Source: Mycolicibacterium sp. YH-1 (GTDB lineage Bacteria > Actinomycetota > Actinomycetes > Mycobacteriales > Mycobacteriaceae). From it: a stretch of 64,000 nucleotides of DNA. The stretch lies in NCBI RefSeq assembly GCF_022557175.1, contig NZ_CP092915.1, forward strand, positions 5,642,001-5,706,000, given 5' to 3'. The notes under the pieces were generated by a model, which worked only from the letters and a program-made list of their open reading frames with translations, ran no database searches and had not been told where the DNA came from. Position 1 is the first letter of the stretch, and each line of letters begins with the position of its first letter. Of the stretch, positions 28,853 through 38,971 are shown in pieces. The translations under genes were made by a program, and so were the position numbers.

Positions 28853-30076
28853 TCAGCGGCGCAGTGCGGCGAGCGCCGCGGTGAGCCGATCGACATCCTC
28901 ATCGTCGTGGTAGTACACGAAACCAAACCGCACAACGCCCTCTACGTCGGAAATCCCGAGCGCTCTTAGGCATTCGATGGCGTAGTTATTGCCCGACGAC
29001 ACGAACACCCCGTGCTTGGCGAGTTCCCTCGCTACGGCCCGTGGTGTCCACCCGGCCACGGTGACGGCGAAGATCGGCTCACGCCCGTCGATTGTGTCGA
29101 TGCCGTGCAACGTGATGTGGTCAAGGCCAGCAAGCGCCTCGAGGGTGCGTCCGGTCAGCGTCCTTTCGTGGGCGCGGATGCGCTCGTACCCGATCTCCAG
29201 CATGTAATCCGCAGCCGCTGACAGACCGGCGATCGACTCGAGCGTGGGCATCCCGAGCTCCCACCGCCGTGGCCCGGCAGCAGGAGCGGGGCGCACCTTG
29301 TCGGGTTCGAATCGTTCGAGCACGGCAGGACTGGCCGACAACACCCCAATGTGTGGACCGAAGAACTTGTAGGCCGAACAGACACTGACATCGATCCCCA
29401 GCCGGGTCTGGGCGATACTCGTGTGCGCCGCGGCGGCTACGCCGTCGGCAAAGGTGAGCGCCCCCACCGCCTGCGCGGCCCCGACGAAGGGTGCTGTATC
29501 GATCTCGGTGCCAATAAGATTCGATGTTCTACTGAAGGCGATCAGCCGCGTCCGGGAATCCACCACACGGTCGAGATCCTCATAGCGCAAGGTGAAGGAC
29601 TCGGGGTCGAGCCGCACAAATCGCACCTCGGCACCCCTTCGCTCACTGATCGCCAACCAGGGGGCGACGTTGGCGTCGTGATCCAGCTGCGTGCAGACGA
29701 TGTTGTCGCCGGGCTGCAGCGTCTTCTCGAAGGCACGGGCGAAATGCCATGTCAAAGAGGTCATGTTCGGCCCGAAGATCACTCCCTCGGCGTCGGCGTC
29801 GAGCAACTCGCCAACGCCTTGCCGCGTCGAATCGACCAGAGCCCGCGATTCGAGTGAGGTCACGAAATCCCTTGTGGGATTGGAGTTGAAATCGCCGAGG
29901 AAGGCACCTATCGCGTCGATCACCCCTTGTGTCACCTGCGTACCACCCGGCGCGTCAGCATGGACGAACCGCTCGCCATCGGCGCCCAGGCGGTGCAGCG
30001 AGGGAAAGTCCTTTCGGTCATGGGTGGGCGGGTTGCGGAGAGTCGTCACCGATTCACCGACGCTGTTCGAACTCAT
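28853..30076 (-). CDS. Cysteine desulfurase-like class V PLP enzyme
   Basis: Fold-type I aminotransferase class V of 407 residues, belonging to the NifS-like group annotated as cysteine desulfurase-like (VC1184 type). It shows GPNMTSLTWHFARAF, the LDHDANVAPW motif, TFADGVAAAAHTSI with the PLP aspartate and CSAYKFFGPHIGV with the Schiff-base lysine. The C-terminal small domain ends GVVRFGFVYYHDDEDVD. The active-site Cys loop of true desulfurases is not obvious, so it could be a lyase, epimerase or aminotransferase. It is divergent from the LysR gene and first in the operon with the EctC-like gene. Confidence 0.87.
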   Translation of the reverse strand: MSSNSVGESVTTLRNPPTHDRKDFPSLHRLGADGERFVHADAPGGTQVTQGVIDAIGAFLGDFNSNPTRDFVTSLESRALVDSTRQGVGELLDADAEGVIFGPNMTSLTWHFARAFEKTLQPGDNIVCTQLDHDANVAPWLAISERRGAEVRFVRLDPESFTLRYEDLDRVVDSRTRLIAFSRTSNLIGTEIDTAPFVGAAQAVGALTFADGVAAAAHTSIAQTRLGIDVSVCSAYKFFGPHIGVLSASPAVLERFEPDKVRPAPAAGPRRWELGMPTLESIAGLSAAADYMLEIGYERIRAHERTLTGRTLEALAGLDHITLHGIDTIDGREPIFAVTVAGWTPRAVARELAKHGVFVSSGNNYAIECLRALGISDVEGVVRFGFVYYHDDEDVDRLTAALAALRR

Positions 30077-30107
30077 GCGCCCATCCTCAGGTCGACGCGT
30101 TACTGCT

Positions 30108-30139
30108 GTCCAATACCTGAATCGGATCAGATTGATAAC
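30108..30139. promoter_or_regulatory. LysR operator candidate, copy 1 (shared 32-nt element)
   Basis: A 32-nt element from GTCCAATAC to ATTGATAAC between the divergent PLP-enzyme and lysR genes. It matches 34710-34741 in 26 of 32 positions and contains the dyad CAAT-N16-ATTG in both copies. Its right end overlaps the lysR -10 box, as expected for LysR autorepression. Confidence 0.72.
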
Positions 30140-30141
30140 GT
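30136..30141 (+). promoter_or_regulatory. Putative -10 box of leaderless lysR mRNA
   Basis: TAACGT fits TANNNT and ends six bases before the ATG at 30148, the spacing of leaderless mycobacterial transcripts. It overlaps the last four bases of the shared operator-like element. Confidence 0.5.
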
Positions 30142-30147
30142 AGCGAT

Positions 30148-31068
30148 ATGGAGCTTCGTCAAATCCGTTACGCCGAAGCCGTCGCCCGGCACCTGAACTT
30201 CACCAAAGCTGCCGCCGAGATGTTCGTCGCGCAACCGGCCCTTTCCCATCAGGTCAAGCAACTGGAGACGGAACTCGGCATACGACTGTTCGATCGCGGC
30301 ACCCGCCACGTCGGTTTGACGGACGCGGGACGCGCCTTCATGCCGCTGGCGCGGCGAATCCTTGCCGACTTGGAGGCAATCGAGCGGACCATGCGCGAGA
30401 CCATGCAGCTCGAACACGGAATGGTTCAACTCGGGGCGCAACAGTCGGTGACAGCCTGCGGAGCCCTGCCGGAGTTGCTCGTGAGGTTCCGCTCTTTGCA
30501 CCCCGGCGTCGACGTCATCATGCAGGAGGAGAGTGTCGAGGACGCACTGACTCTGCTGAAGGATCGCAAGCTCGACATGGTGCTCGCCCAGTTCGAACCA
30601 CACCACGAGTCAGAGAGCCTCGTCTCCGAGACGCTGTATCATGAGGAGATAGCTCTGGTGGTGGGACCGGATAGCCCACTGCGGGAATCGGTACGAAGCC
30701 TGCGCGATTTGACCACTGAGAACTTCCTGGCGTTCAACAAGTCCGCTGCGCTGCGGAGGATGCTCGTCCAGGTCTGTGCTGATGTCGGATTCCAGCCCCA
30801 GATCGGTTACGAGAGCCCATCTTTAGGGAGCATCCGCGCGATGGCATCTGCAGGGCTTGGCGTTGCACTGCTGCCACTTCCATCGATTCTGGCCGCTGGC
30901 CCTCCGGTTTGCCCGTTGAACATTCCGCCGCTGCCATCACGTCCCATCTCCCTGGTGCGTGGACGTGACCACTATCGATCGTTCGCAGCCCTATCGCTAG
31001 CCGGGCACCTCCAGGAGAATCTGCAGACGTCCGTGCACGCCTTGATGTCTCAGACGGGCGGCTCATAG
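30148..31068 (+). CDS. LysR family transcriptional regulator
   Basis: LysR-type regulator of 306 residues. The N-terminal helix-turn-helix is typical: MELRQIRYAEAVARHLNFTK and AAAEMFVAQPALSHQVKQLE; the effector domain spans about residues 90-300 (VQLGAQQSVTACGALPELLV, LDMVLAQFEPHHES). It is divergent from the PLP enzyme/EctC operon and its 3' end overlaps the amidase 3' end by 19 bp, so it lies inside the cluster it likely controls. A shared operator-like element also lies upstream of the ABC importer operon. Confidence 0.93.
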   Translation: MELRQIRYAEAVARHLNFTKAAAEMFVAQPALSHQVKQLETELGIRLFDRGTRHVGLTDAGRAFMPLARRILADLEAIERTMRETMQLEHGMVQLGAQQSVTACGALPELLVRFRSLHPGVDVIMQEESVEDALTLLKDRKLDMVLAQFEPHHESESLVSETLYHEEIALVVGPDSPLRESVRSLRDLTTENFLAFNKSAALRRMLVQVCADVGFQPQIGYESPSLGSIRAMASAGLGVALLPLPSILAAGPPVCPLNIPPLPSRPISLVRGRDHYRSFAALSLAGHLQENLQTSVHALMSQTGGS

Positions 31069-32186
31069 ACATGGCCACAGATCCGACGCCCGTAGGCCAG
31101 GATTGCGGGCTCGGATCCCGGTCGCCCGACTATCTGGCGAGGACCGTCGTCAGTGGGTACCACCATTGCGGGCCAACCCAGCGCATTGACCATCGGTGTG
31201 ATCTCCAGCAGGCGATCCGATGATGTGAGCTTCTTCGCGGCGTAGTCCTCCAGAACCGCCTCGACGGTGGGGGCATCCCCGCGGAAGACAGGCAGAACTA
31301 CGAGGTCGACGCCATCCAGTGACCGGTGCACCTCGTCTCGCCAATCGGCCATGGTTGCCTCGGCCCGCGCGATATCGCCGACCTCGCCGCCGAGTTTGAC
31401 CAGCAGGTCGTCGCCGAAGTCCTCGGGCGACTGCTCGGCATGGGCGCGGTGCAACGCATAACTCTGGGCACGGAAGGTCACCCAGTGATCCGCACTCGGA
31501 AACGGCGGGAGCAGGTCCAAGCCGTCGTCGCAGACGGTCAGATCCTGCACCTCGGGAAGTTTTGGGACCGCCAGTACACGCTGGAGGATCTCGACTGACC
31601 GAACCAGGTACCCAATCGAATCATGGCTCGGGGCAAGAGGATGAACGCCCTTCATGGACACCGATCCGTGTGCGCACTTGAAGCCGATGATGCCGCAACA
31701 CGCAGCGGGAATCCTGACCGATCCGCCAGTGTCCGTGCCTAATCCGATGTCACAGTAGCCCGCCGCCACCGCCACGGCCGAACCACCGCTCGACCCACCG
31801 GGCGTCCGCGAGCGATCGCCCGGGGTTCGCATCAATCCGTAGTGCGGATTGTATCCACTGACACCGTAAGCCATTTCATTCAGGTTGGTCTTGCCAATGA
31901 CCACAGCGCCCGCGCGTTCCAGCTGCGTCACCACCGGCGCGCTGCGGGTGGGAACGTGGTAACGGAAGCGTGGCGAACCGTAGGTCGTGCGCAGCCCGGC
32001 GGTATCGATGAGGTCTTTGACACCAACCGTCAGCCCGCGCAGCCGCGTCCCGCCGCCCATCGACAGATTCCTGTTCACCGCATCAGCATCCACCGTGATG
32101 AAGGCGCCGAGCTCTGGGTCGATCCGGTCAAGTGCCGCCTTCATCTTCGCGCGTATCTCGTCGTCGCTCGCGATACCACTAGACAT
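31050..32186 (-). CDS. Amidase signature family hydrolase
   Basis: Amidase of 378 residues with the Ser-cisSer-Lys triad: [16 protein letters not shown] (Lys), [16 protein letters not shown] (cis-Ser) and [18 protein letters not shown] (nucleophile Ser). It is shorter than GatA (about 480) and lacks GatBC partners here, so a catabolic or biosynthetic amide hydrolase is likely. Start overlaps the stop of the fused transporter gene by 8 bp; it is the last gene of the importer operon. Confidence 0.9.
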   Translation of the reverse strand: MSSGIASDDEIRAKMKAALDRIDPELGAFITVDADAVNRNLSMGGGTRLRGLTVGVKDLIDTAGLRTTYGSPRFRYHVPTRSAPVVTQLERAGAVVIGKTNLNEMAYGVSGYNPHYGLMRTPGDRSRTPGGSSGGSAVAVAAGYCDIGLGTDTGGSVRIPAACCGIIGFKCAHGSVSMKGVHPLAPSHDSIGYLVRSVEILQRVLAVPKLPEVQDLTVCDDGLDLLPPFPSADHWVTFRAQSYALHRAHAEQSPEDFGDDLLVKLGGEVGDIARAEATMADWRDEVHRSLDGVDLVVLPVFRGDAPTVEAVLEDYAAKKLTSSDRLLEITPMVNALGWPAMVVPTDDGPRQIVGRPGSEPAILAYGRRICGHVYEPPV

Positions 32187-33756
32187 GACTGATGGCCGCT
32201 AGGAACGTCTTCGTCCGGTCCTCCGCCGGTGCGCCGAACAACTGGTCGGGATCGCCGGTCTCGATGATCCGGCCCTCGTCCACGAAGACCACACGATCAG
32301 CGATTCGGCGGGCGAAGCTCATCTCATGGGTCACGATGACCATCGTCATCCCGTCCCGGGCAAGGTCGGACATCACCTGAAGCACCTCTTGTACGAGTTC
32401 AGGATCCAACGCTGACGTCGGCTCGTCGAACAGCAGAACGTCCGGATTCATAGCCAATGCACGTGCGATCGCCACACGCTGTTGCTGACCGCCGGAAAGC
32501 TGATGCGGGAACTTGTCCGCATGAGCTGACATGCCGACCTTGTCGAGCAGGGCCATTCCGAACTCGCGAGCGTCGCTCTTCTTGACGAGGCCGAACTCCC
32601 GCGGCGCCAACGTGACGTTATCGAGAGCTGAGTAGTGCGGGAACAATTCGAATCGCTGGAACACCATGCCGATTGCTCGCCGGCGGGGTGCCAATCGACG
32701 CTCGGACGAAATTGCGGGCCGAAGGCCGCTGCGGTCCTGCGGGCCACCGCACTCGTCGCCGTTGAGAATCACCACACCGCTGTCTGCCACCATCAAGTGA
32801 TTGAGACAGCGCAGGATGCTGGACTTACCCGACCCGGACGGGCCGATCACGACGCAGACTTCGCCCCTCTTGATGGCGATGTCGACACCGCGCAGAATTT
32901 CGCGCCCGCCAATCGACTTGTGCAGATTCCGGCCCTCAAGGGCGACAGGACTGGACTCCAGGTTTGAGCGACTCCTCTCCGGGGGCGGCGGATAATCCTC
33001 GGGAGTCCGAAGTTGCTGAATGCCAGGCAAACTCGTCGGTCCAGCGGCCATCGGCGGTTTGCCGTTAGCCCGCCTGTGGGTGTCCATTCGACGTTCGACG
33101 ATCCGCTGCAATTGGCTGAAGACTGTCACCATCACCAGGTAGATGCAGGCTATCGCCGCCAACGTCTCCAGGACGCGGAAGTGCACGCTGTAGATGCGCT
33201 GCCCCACCAGGGTCAGTTCAACGAGGGAGATGACCGACACCAACGACGTGTTCTTCAGGTTGGAGATGTACTCATTGCCCAATGCCGGTATGGAGAGCCG
33301 TACCGCCTGGGGAATGACCACCCGCCTCTGGACCGCGATATAACCGAACCCCAGCGCCCGGCCCGCGTCTCGCTGGTCGTTGCTGACCCCTTGCAGTCCG
33401 CCACGGAACACCTCGGCCATGTAGCCGCTTTCGCTCAGCACCAAGGCGACCAGACCCGCTATGAAGGGATTCGACAGGAGTGACTGCGATTGCGGAATTG
33501 CCTGCGGCACAGCGTTGTAGATGAAGATGATGAGTAGCAGCAGCGGGATTCCGCGAAAGAACCACACGTAGGCCGCGCTGAATGCTCGAACGACGCCGAT
33601 TGACGATTGCCGCATCAAAGCGAGGCCGAAGCCGATCACGGCGGCGAGCGCCCAGCTGATGGTCGCCAAGGTCACCGTCGTCTTCGCCGCATCCCACACG
33701 GCTTGAACAGTGAAGGCGTCGAGGAACGCCGCCCACTGGAAATCGATTCCCATCAT
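32179..33756 (-). CDS. Polar amino-acid ABC transporter: permease-ATPase fusion
   Basis: A 525-residue fusion. Residues 1-225 form a HisM-type permease ([38 protein letters not shown] and [19 protein letters not shown] as EAA region). After a Pro-rich linker, residues about 275-520 are a complete ATPase: [78 protein letters not shown]. Permease and ATPase are normally separate proteins in this class; fusion enforces 2:2 stoichiometry. The start overlaps the SBP stop (ATGA). The substrate is probably an amino-acid-like zwitterion. Confidence 0.92.
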   Translation of the reverse strand: MMGIDFQWAAFLDAFTVQAVWDAAKTTVTLATISWALAAVIGFGLALMRQSSIGVVRAFSAAYVWFFRGIPLLLLIIFIYNAVPQAIPQSQSLLSNPFIAGLVALVLSESGYMAEVFRGGLQGVSNDQRDAGRALGFGYIAVQRRVVIPQAVRLSIPALGNEYISNLKNTSLVSVISLVELTLVGQRIYSVHFRVLETLAAIACIYLVMVTVFSQLQRIVERRMDTHRRANGKPPMAAGPTSLPGIQQLRTPEDYPPPPERSRSNLESSPVALEGRNLHKSIGGREILRGVDIAIKRGEVCVVIGPSGSGKSSILRCLNHLMVADSGVVILNGDECGGPQDRSGLRPAISSERRLAPRRRAIGMVFQRFELFPHYSALDNVTLAPREFGLVKKSDAREFGMALLDKVGMSAHADKFPHQLSGGQQQRVAIARALAMNPDVLLFDEPTSALDPELVQEVLQVMSDLARDGMTMVIVTHEMSFARRIADRVVFVDEGRIIETGDPDQLFGAPAEDRTKTFLAAISHV

Positions 33757-34640
33757 TTGTAGAGGACACCCTTCCGCGCGTCCTCAACCAGCGCAGGGTC
33801 CGGCAGTTGCAGCCCGAACTTGTCCAGAAGTGTTTCGAGTTCGCCGTTCTCAACCAGCTTTTCGACCGCTTGCTCCATCGCCCGCGAGGTGTCCGGCCTG
33901 TCCTTGGACACTGCGATGCCTGTGGGAATCGGGAACAACAGCTCGGGGTTCGAGACCGCGAGATTGAGTTCCGCGAACTCGTCGGCACGATAGGAGACGA
34001 TCGAGAAGTTGGTGAAGAAGGCGTCAGAGCGGCCCGCCGCCACATCTTGTGTCGCCTCGACGTCGGTGGGGAAGGATTTCACATCGAGGGTGGAACCGCT
34101 GGCCGCGCAATCTGCAGTGATTGCTCCTGTCGCCATGCCCTCCTCGAAACCGCCGGCAAGGACGGCGACCTTGTGGCCACACAGATCGGCGGCGGTCTTG
34201 GGCTGAAAATCGCCGTCACTCTTGACCAGGAAGCCCGATCCAGTCTGCGCGTAAGGCACCATGTCGACGGTTTTCAGGCGTTCCTGCGTGATGTAGAGCA
34301 TCGATATCGCGGCGTCGGCTCGACCGGCCTGCAGGCTGGGAATCAGCGAACTGAAACGGGTGTCGACGAGTTCGAGTTTCAGCCCGAGTAGTCGCGCGAT
34401 CATCTCGTCGAACTCGACGTCGAACCCCTTCTTGGTCGTTCCCTCGACGTAGTCGAAGGGTGGCCCCTGGAAGTCGGCGGTGACGGTGAGGGCGCCAGGT
34501 GAGATCAAGGCCGAGGGCGGGCTGACCTCAGCGGAGGCCGCCGTGTCTGCCACGCTGCCTTCTGCGCTACACGCGGCGACTGTCGCAAGCGTGATGGGCA
34601 GCACCAGGCTCAACGTGAATGCACGCATCTTCTTTCGCAT
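33753..34640 (-). CDS. Extracellular solute-binding lipoprotein, family 3
   Basis: Family 3 (GlnH/HisJ-type) solute-binding protein of 295 residues with lipobox VAAC (Cys24). Domain landmarks are [38 protein letters not shown] and [17 protein letters not shown], and [19 protein letters not shown] 34640 with AGGGAAG upstream is used; a longer frame to 34784 would run through the promoter element. It begins the importer-amidase operon, and its promoter region holds the second copy of the shared LysR-like element. Confidence 0.92.
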   Translation of the reverse strand: MRKKMRAFTLSLVLPITLATVAACSAEGSVADTAASAEVSPPSALISPGALTVTADFQGPPFDYVEGTTKKGFDVEFDEMIARLLGLKLELVDTRFSSLIPSLQAGRADAAISMLYITQERLKTVDMVPYAQTGSGFLVKSDGDFQPKTAADLCGHKVAVLAGGFEEGMATGAITADCAASGSTLDVKSFPTDVEATQDVAAGRSDAFFTNFSIVSYRADEFAELNLAVSNPELLFPIPTGIAVSKDRPDTSRAMEQAVEKLVENGELETLLDKFGLQLPDPALVEDARKGVLYK

Positions 34641-34709
34641 CGTCTTCCCTAGGAAACGGGGTCGCCAGGTCGCGACGGTTGACCAATGCTGTGCCTCGTG
34701 GAGCCGATC

Positions 34710-34741
34710 GTCCAATACATAGATCGGCTGACATTGATAAC
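34710..34741. promoter_or_regulatory. LysR operator candidate, copy 2 (upstream of importer operon)
   Basis: GTCCAATAC ... ATCGG ... ATTGATAAC, 32 nt, 26 of 32 identical to 30108-30139 and in the same orientation relative to the gene on its left. It lies 69 bp upstream of the SBP start codon. Confidence 0.72.
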
Positions 34742-34790
34742 TGACGACGATTAATTCACTACGGTCGCCGTCGTCCCCCTGCACCCCCGT

Positions 34791-34847
34791 CGAACGTGCA
34801 GTAGATGGCGAGAATCTCGCGAAACGTCGCCAATTACTTCACGTTCG
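34791..34847. repeat. Hairpin repeat, family A copy 2 (downstream of phosphoketolase gene)
   Basis: Arms 34791-34810 and 34828-34847 pair at 17 of 20 positions. On the minus strand (the strand of the upstream gene xfp) the loop reads TTTCGCGAGATTCTCGCC, matching the copy at 28026-28086 in the same orientation relative to its upstream gene. It begins 17 bp after the xfp stop. Confidence 0.75.
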
Positions 34848-34864
34848 GCGGACGCAGCGGGGGC

Positions 34865-37336
34865 TCATTCGTTGTCGCCTCCGGTTGACGCGGTCTTGTC
34901 GAGATCTGTCACCTCAACAGCTGAGCGCGCCGCCGGCCACACCCAGTCCCGCACCTCGGGGATATCGTCGCCGTGCTCGCGGGTGTACTCGCGTGCGGCG
35001 ATCCGCTTGTCACTCAACCGTTGCCGCAGCGGCGCCGCCTTGGACTGCAGGAACGGCACGCGGTCGATGACGTCCATCGCCAGGTGGTAACGATCCAGGT
35101 CGTTGAGCATCACCATGTCGAACGGCGTGGTGGTGGTGCCCTCCTCCTTGTATCCGCGCACGTGCAGGTTGGGATGCCCGACCCGCCGGTAGGTCAACCG
35201 ATGAATCAGCCAGGGGTAGCCGTGATAGGCGAAGATGATCGGCTTGTCGACGGTGAATATCGCGTCGAATTGCTTGTCGGACAATCCGTGCGGGTGCTCG
35301 CTGTCGGACTGCAGTCTCATCAGGTCGATCACGTTGACGAATCGGATCAACAGGTCGGGCAGGTTCTGCTTGAGGAGGTCGACCGCTGCGAGTGCCTCCA
35401 GCGTGGGGACGTCGCCGGCGCAGGCGATGACGACGTCGGGGTCCTCACCCAGCGTCTCGGTGCCCGCCCACTCCCAGATGCCCAACCCGCGCGTGCAGTG
35501 CGCGATGGCCTGCTCCATGTTCAGGAAGTTCGGGCTGGGCTGCTTGCCCGCCACCACGACGTTGACGTACTGCCGCGACCGCAGGCAGTGGTCGTAGGTC
35601 GACAACAGCGTGTTGGCGTCCGGCGGCAGATACACCCGGACGACTTCGGCCTTCTTGTTGACGACGTGGTCGATGAACCCGGGGTCCTGGTGGGAGAACC
35701 CGTTGTGGTCCTGGCGCCAAACATGGCTTGATAGAAGGTAGTTCAGGCTCGCGATCGGCCGACGCCAGGCGATGTGGTTGGTCACCTTGAGCCATTTGGC
35801 GTGCTGATTGAACATCGAGTCGATGATGTGGATGAACGCCTCGTAGCAGTTGAACAGGCCGTGCCGGCCGGTCAGCAGATACCCCTCCAGCCAGCCCTGA
35901 CACTGGTGCTCCGACAGCATCTCCATGACGCGCCCGGCGCGGGCCAGGTGGTCGTCGACCTCGGGTCCGAAGAACTCGGCGTTCCACTGTTTGTCGGTGG
36001 CCTCGTACACCGACTGCAGGCGGTTGGACGCGGTCTCGTCGGGTCCGAAGATGCGGAAGTTGTCCGGATTGAGCCGGACGACGTCGGTCAGCCACTGGCC
36101 CAGCACCTTGGTGGACTCGGCGATGGGCGCGCCGGGGGTGACGACGTCGACACCGTAGTCGCGGAAGTCGGGCAGCCGGAGGTCCTTGAGCAGCAGACCG
36201 CCGTTGGCGTGCGGGTTGGCGCTCATGCGCAGATCGCCAGCGGGGGCCAGGGCGGCGATATCGGGGTCCAGGGCGCCGTTCTCGTCGAACAGTTCCTCCG
36301 CGCGATAGGACGTCAGCCAGTCGTTGAGCACCTGGAGGTGTTCGGGGGTGTCGCGGGCGTTGGCGAGTGGAACCTGGTGCGCCCGCCAGGATCCGGTGGT
36401 CTTCTTGCCATCGATGGTGGCCGGGCCGGTCCACCCCTTCGGGGTGCGGAACACGATCATCGGCCACTTCGGCCGCCGCTCATCGCCGTCGGCGGCCTTG
36501 GCCTTGAGGTCGGCGATCTCGTCGAGGACCTCGTCGAGCAGCTGCGCGAATCGGCGGTGCGCGTCGGTGTGGTCGGCCGCGGTGGCGTCGTCGGGCACCT
36601 CGAAGAAGTACGGTCGGTGCCCGTAGCCCTCCATCAGGCTGCGCAGTTCGTCGGTCGGGATTCGCGCCAGCACAGTCGGATTGGCGATCTTGTAGCCGTT
36701 CAGATGCAGGATCGGCAGCACGACGCCGTCCTTGACCGGGTTGACGAACTTGTTGGAGTGCCAGCTGGTGGCAAGCGCTCCGGTCTCGGCCTCGCCGTCA
36801 CCGACCACGGCGGCGACGAGCAGGTCGGGGTTGTCGAACGCGGCCCCGTAGGCGTGCGACAGGGCGTAGCCGAGTTCACCGCCCTCGTGGATCGACCCCG
36901 GCGTCTCGGGCGCCACGTGCGATGGGATTCCGCCGGGGAAGGAGAACTGCCGGAACAGGCGGCGGATGCCCTCGGTGTCGGGCGTGATGTCGGAGTAGAC
37001 CTCCGAGTACGTGCCGTCGAGATAGGCGTTGGCCACCAGCCCGGGGCCACCGTGGCCCGGGCCGGTGACGTAGATGGTCGACTGCGCGCGCTCGGCGATC
37101 GCGCGATTGAGATGTGCGTATAGGAAGTTCAATCCGGGAGTGGTGCCCCAGTGCCCGAGCAGCCGGGGCTTGACGTCCTCGCGGGTCAGCGGCGTGCGCA
37201 GCAGCGGATTGTCGAGCAGATAGATCTGCCCGACGGACAGGTAGTTGGCGGCTCGCCACCAGCGGTCGATCCTGGCGAGGGTGTCATCGTTGGGTGTAGG
37301 TGTAGTCGCGGACTTCGAATTCACGATATCGGCCAC
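34865..37336 (-). CDS. xfp: Phosphoketolase (xylulose-5-phosphate / fructose-6-phosphate)
   Basis: Thiamine-diphosphate enzyme of 823 residues, the usual length, splitting xylulose-5-P (and often fructose-6-P) with phosphate to acetyl-P and glyceraldehyde-3-P or erythrose-4-P. Family sequence is clear: [59 protein letters not shown], the ThDP-binding [20 protein letters not shown] and the C-terminal [15 protein letters not shown]. No acetate kinase or phosphotransacetylase is adjacent. It is transcribed alone and ends at a family A hairpin. Confidence 0.96.
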   Translation of the reverse strand: MADIVNSKSATTPTPNDDTLARIDRWWRAANYLSVGQIYLLDNPLLRTPLTREDVKPRLLGHWGTTPGLNFLYAHLNRAIAERAQSTIYVTGPGHGGPGLVANAYLDGTYSEVYSDITPDTEGIRRLFRQFSFPGGIPSHVAPETPGSIHEGGELGYALSHAYGAAFDNPDLLVAAVVGDGEAETGALATSWHSNKFVNPVKDGVVLPILHLNGYKIANPTVLARIPTDELRSLMEGYGHRPYFFEVPDDATAADHTDAHRRFAQLLDEVLDEIADLKAKAADGDERRPKWPMIVFRTPKGWTGPATIDGKKTTGSWRAHQVPLANARDTPEHLQVLNDWLTSYRAEELFDENGALDPDIAALAPAGDLRMSANPHANGGLLLKDLRLPDFRDYGVDVVTPGAPIAESTKVLGQWLTDVVRLNPDNFRIFGPDETASNRLQSVYEATDKQWNAEFFGPEVDDHLARAGRVMEMLSEHQCQGWLEGYLLTGRHGLFNCYEAFIHIIDSMFNQHAKWLKVTNHIAWRRPIASLNYLLSSHVWRQDHNGFSHQDPGFIDHVVNKKAEVVRVYLPPDANTLLSTYDHCLRSRQYVNVVVAGKQPSPNFLNMEQAIAHCTRGLGIWEWAGTETLGEDPDVVIACAGDVPTLEALAAVDLLKQNLPDLLIRFVNVIDLMRLQSDSEHPHGLSDKQFDAIFTVDKPIIFAYHGYPWLIHRLTYRRVGHPNLHVRGYKEEGTTTTPFDMVMLNDLDRYHLAMDVIDRVPFLQSKAAPLRQRLSDKRIAAREYTREHGDDIPEVRDWVWPAARSAVEVTDLDKTASTGGDNE

Positions 37337-37416
37337 CTTGACGATCGTAGGTTTGATGCGCTGCGGGCGCGCGGCAATAGGACGGTTGCGCCGTCCCGCG
37401 CTCAGGCCTACCCGCG

Positions 37417-38319
37417 ATGGCTCAGACTGAACCCATGACTGACACCGCTGCCACCCGCGTCGCGGTCTATCTCGACTTCGACAACATCGTGATCTCGCGG
37501 TATGACCAGGTCAACGGGCGTAGCTCGTTCCAGAGGGACAAGACGAAGGGTCTGGAGCAGGATCGGTTGGACCGGGCGACCGTCGACGTCGGCGCCATCA
37601 TCGACTTCGCCTCGTCGTTCGGCACGCTGGTTCTGACCCGGGCCTACGCGGACTGGTCGGCCGACGTCAACGCCGGATATCGCGGTCAGCTGGTCGGTCG
37701 CGCCGTCGACCTGGTCCAGCTGTTCCCGGCGGCCGCCTACGGCAAGAACGGCGCCGACATCAGGCTGGCGGTCGACGCCGTCGAGGACATGTTCCGGCTG
37801 CCCGACCTCACCCACGTGGTGATCGTGGCGGGCGACTCCGACTACATCGCGTTGGCGCAGCGCTGCAAGCGACTGGGCCGTTACGTGGTCGGGATTGGTG
37901 TCGCCGGTTCATCGAGCCGGTCGTTGGCCGCGGCGTGCGACGACTTCGTCATCTATGACGCGTTGCCGGGCGTCCCGGTGTTCGAACCGGACCCGGAGCC
38001 CGATGTCGTCGAGGAGGCCCCGAAGAAGCGGACGGCGCGCCGCAGCACCAAGGCTGCCGGGCCGCCCGCGGAGCCGGAGCCGCCGGACCCGCAGACCGCG
38101 GCCACCGCGCTGCTGACGCGCGCCCTGCAGATCGGCCTGGAGAAGGACGATGTCGAGTGGCTGCACAACTCGGCCGTCAAGGCACAGATGAAGCGGATGG
38201 ATCCGTCGTTCAGCGAGAAGTCGTTGGGCTTCAAGTCCTTCAGCGACTTCCTGCGCTCGCGCACCGATGTCGTGGAGCTGGACGAGAGTTCGACGACGCG
38301 GATGGTGAAGCTGAAGTAG
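37417..38319 (+). CDS. NYN (PIN-like) ribonuclease with C-terminal OST-HTH-like domain
   Basis: A 300-residue LabA/DUF88-type protein. The NYN catalytic acids are visible in [25 protein letters not shown] and [16 protein letters not shown]. After a charged Pro/Glu linker (about residues 185-228) a helical domain of OST-HTH/LOTUS type follows ([20 protein letters not shown] and [12 protein letters not shown]). Family members bind and cut RNA. ATG 37417 starts the frame; ATG 37435 is an equally good alternative and better matches a simple N-terminus (MTDTAATRV). Confidence 0.82.
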   Translation: MAQTEPMTDTAATRVAVYLDFDNIVISRYDQVNGRSSFQRDKTKGLEQDRLDRATVDVGAIIDFASSFGTLVLTRAYADWSADVNAGYRGQLVGRAVDLVQLFPAAAYGKNGADIRLAVDAVEDMFRLPDLTHVVIVAGDSDYIALAQRCKRLGRYVVGIGVAGSSSRSLAAACDDFVIYDALPGVPVFEPDPEPDVVEEAPKKRTARRSTKAAGPPAEPEPPDPQTAATALLTRALQIGLEKDDVEWLHNSAVKAQMKRMDPSFSEKSLGFKSFSDFLRSRTDVVELDESSTTRMVKLK

Positions 38320-38347
38320 GGCTGACGGGCTCAGACGACGTGTTGCG

Positions 38348-38441
38348 AGTGCCCACCTCTGAGCGACAATGCGGGTCTCACGGTGGCCAGCCCGCTCAGG
38401 GCGCGCGTCGCCCACCGCGAAGTCGCTCAGAGGTGGGCACT
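38348..38441. repeat. Hairpin repeat, family B copy 2 (between convergent genes)
   Basis: A 20-bp perfect inverted repeat, AGTGCCCACCTCTGAGCGAC (38348-38367) with 38422-38441, and a 54-nt loop. The arm equals that at 10963-10981 apart from A/G at one position. It lies 28 bp after the NYN gene stop and 39 bp before the vsr stop, so it can end both converging transcripts. Confidence 0.72.
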
Positions 38442-38480
38442 TCGACTGGTACCTCCGGGCCGCCACGCTGCCGGCAGGCC

Positions 38481-38900
38481 CTACCCCCGGCGCGCCCGCA
38501 CGATCTCACGCACCCGATCCGCGGCCTCGACCGGATCCTCGTGCTCCCAGACCCGCACGCTCACCCAGCCGGCCTGCGCCAACCGCTCGTCGGTGTCCCG
38601 GTCGCGCGTCCGGTTGCCCTCGACCTTGTCGGCCCAGAACTTCGCGTTGGCCGACGCGACGGTGTGATGCTGCGGGCAGCCGTGCCAGAAGCAGCCGTCG
38701 AGGAACACCGCCACCTTCGCGGTGGGGAACACCATGTCAGCGGTGCGCCGCAGCCCGGCCAGCGGTTTCGCCGACACCCGGTAGCGCAGGCCCAGCGCGT
38801 GGACCGCCGACCGCAGCGCCTTCTCGGGCTTGGTGTCGCGGCTCTTGTTGGACTGCATCACCCGCCGCACCGCTGGCGAGGAGGCCCATGACTCCGCCAT
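38481..38900 (-). CDS. vsr: Very short patch repair endonuclease (Vsr)
   Basis: Mismatch endonuclease of 139 residues that nicks 5' of the T in T:G mismatches produced by deamination of 5-methylcytosine. Vsr motifs are clear: SNKSRDTKPEKALRSAV, FPTAKVAVFLDGCFWHGCPQ (catalytic Asp and zinc-binding Cys/His), and NRTRDRDTDERLAQAGWVSV. It is divergent from two cytosine-5 methyltransferase genes, the expected partners. Confidence 0.93.
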   Translation of the reverse strand: MAESWASSPAVRRVMQSNKSRDTKPEKALRSAVHALGLRYRVSAKPLAGLRRTADMVFPTAKVAVFLDGCFWHGCPQHHTVASANAKFWADKVEGNRTRDRDTDERLAQAGWVSVRVWEHEDPVEAADRVREIVRARRG

Positions 38901-38971
38901 GTCTCCAGAGTATTGGCGGCGCGCCGCCCCACCTGCCCGAATAGCGGGCTTGGCTGCCTACCATTACGGGG

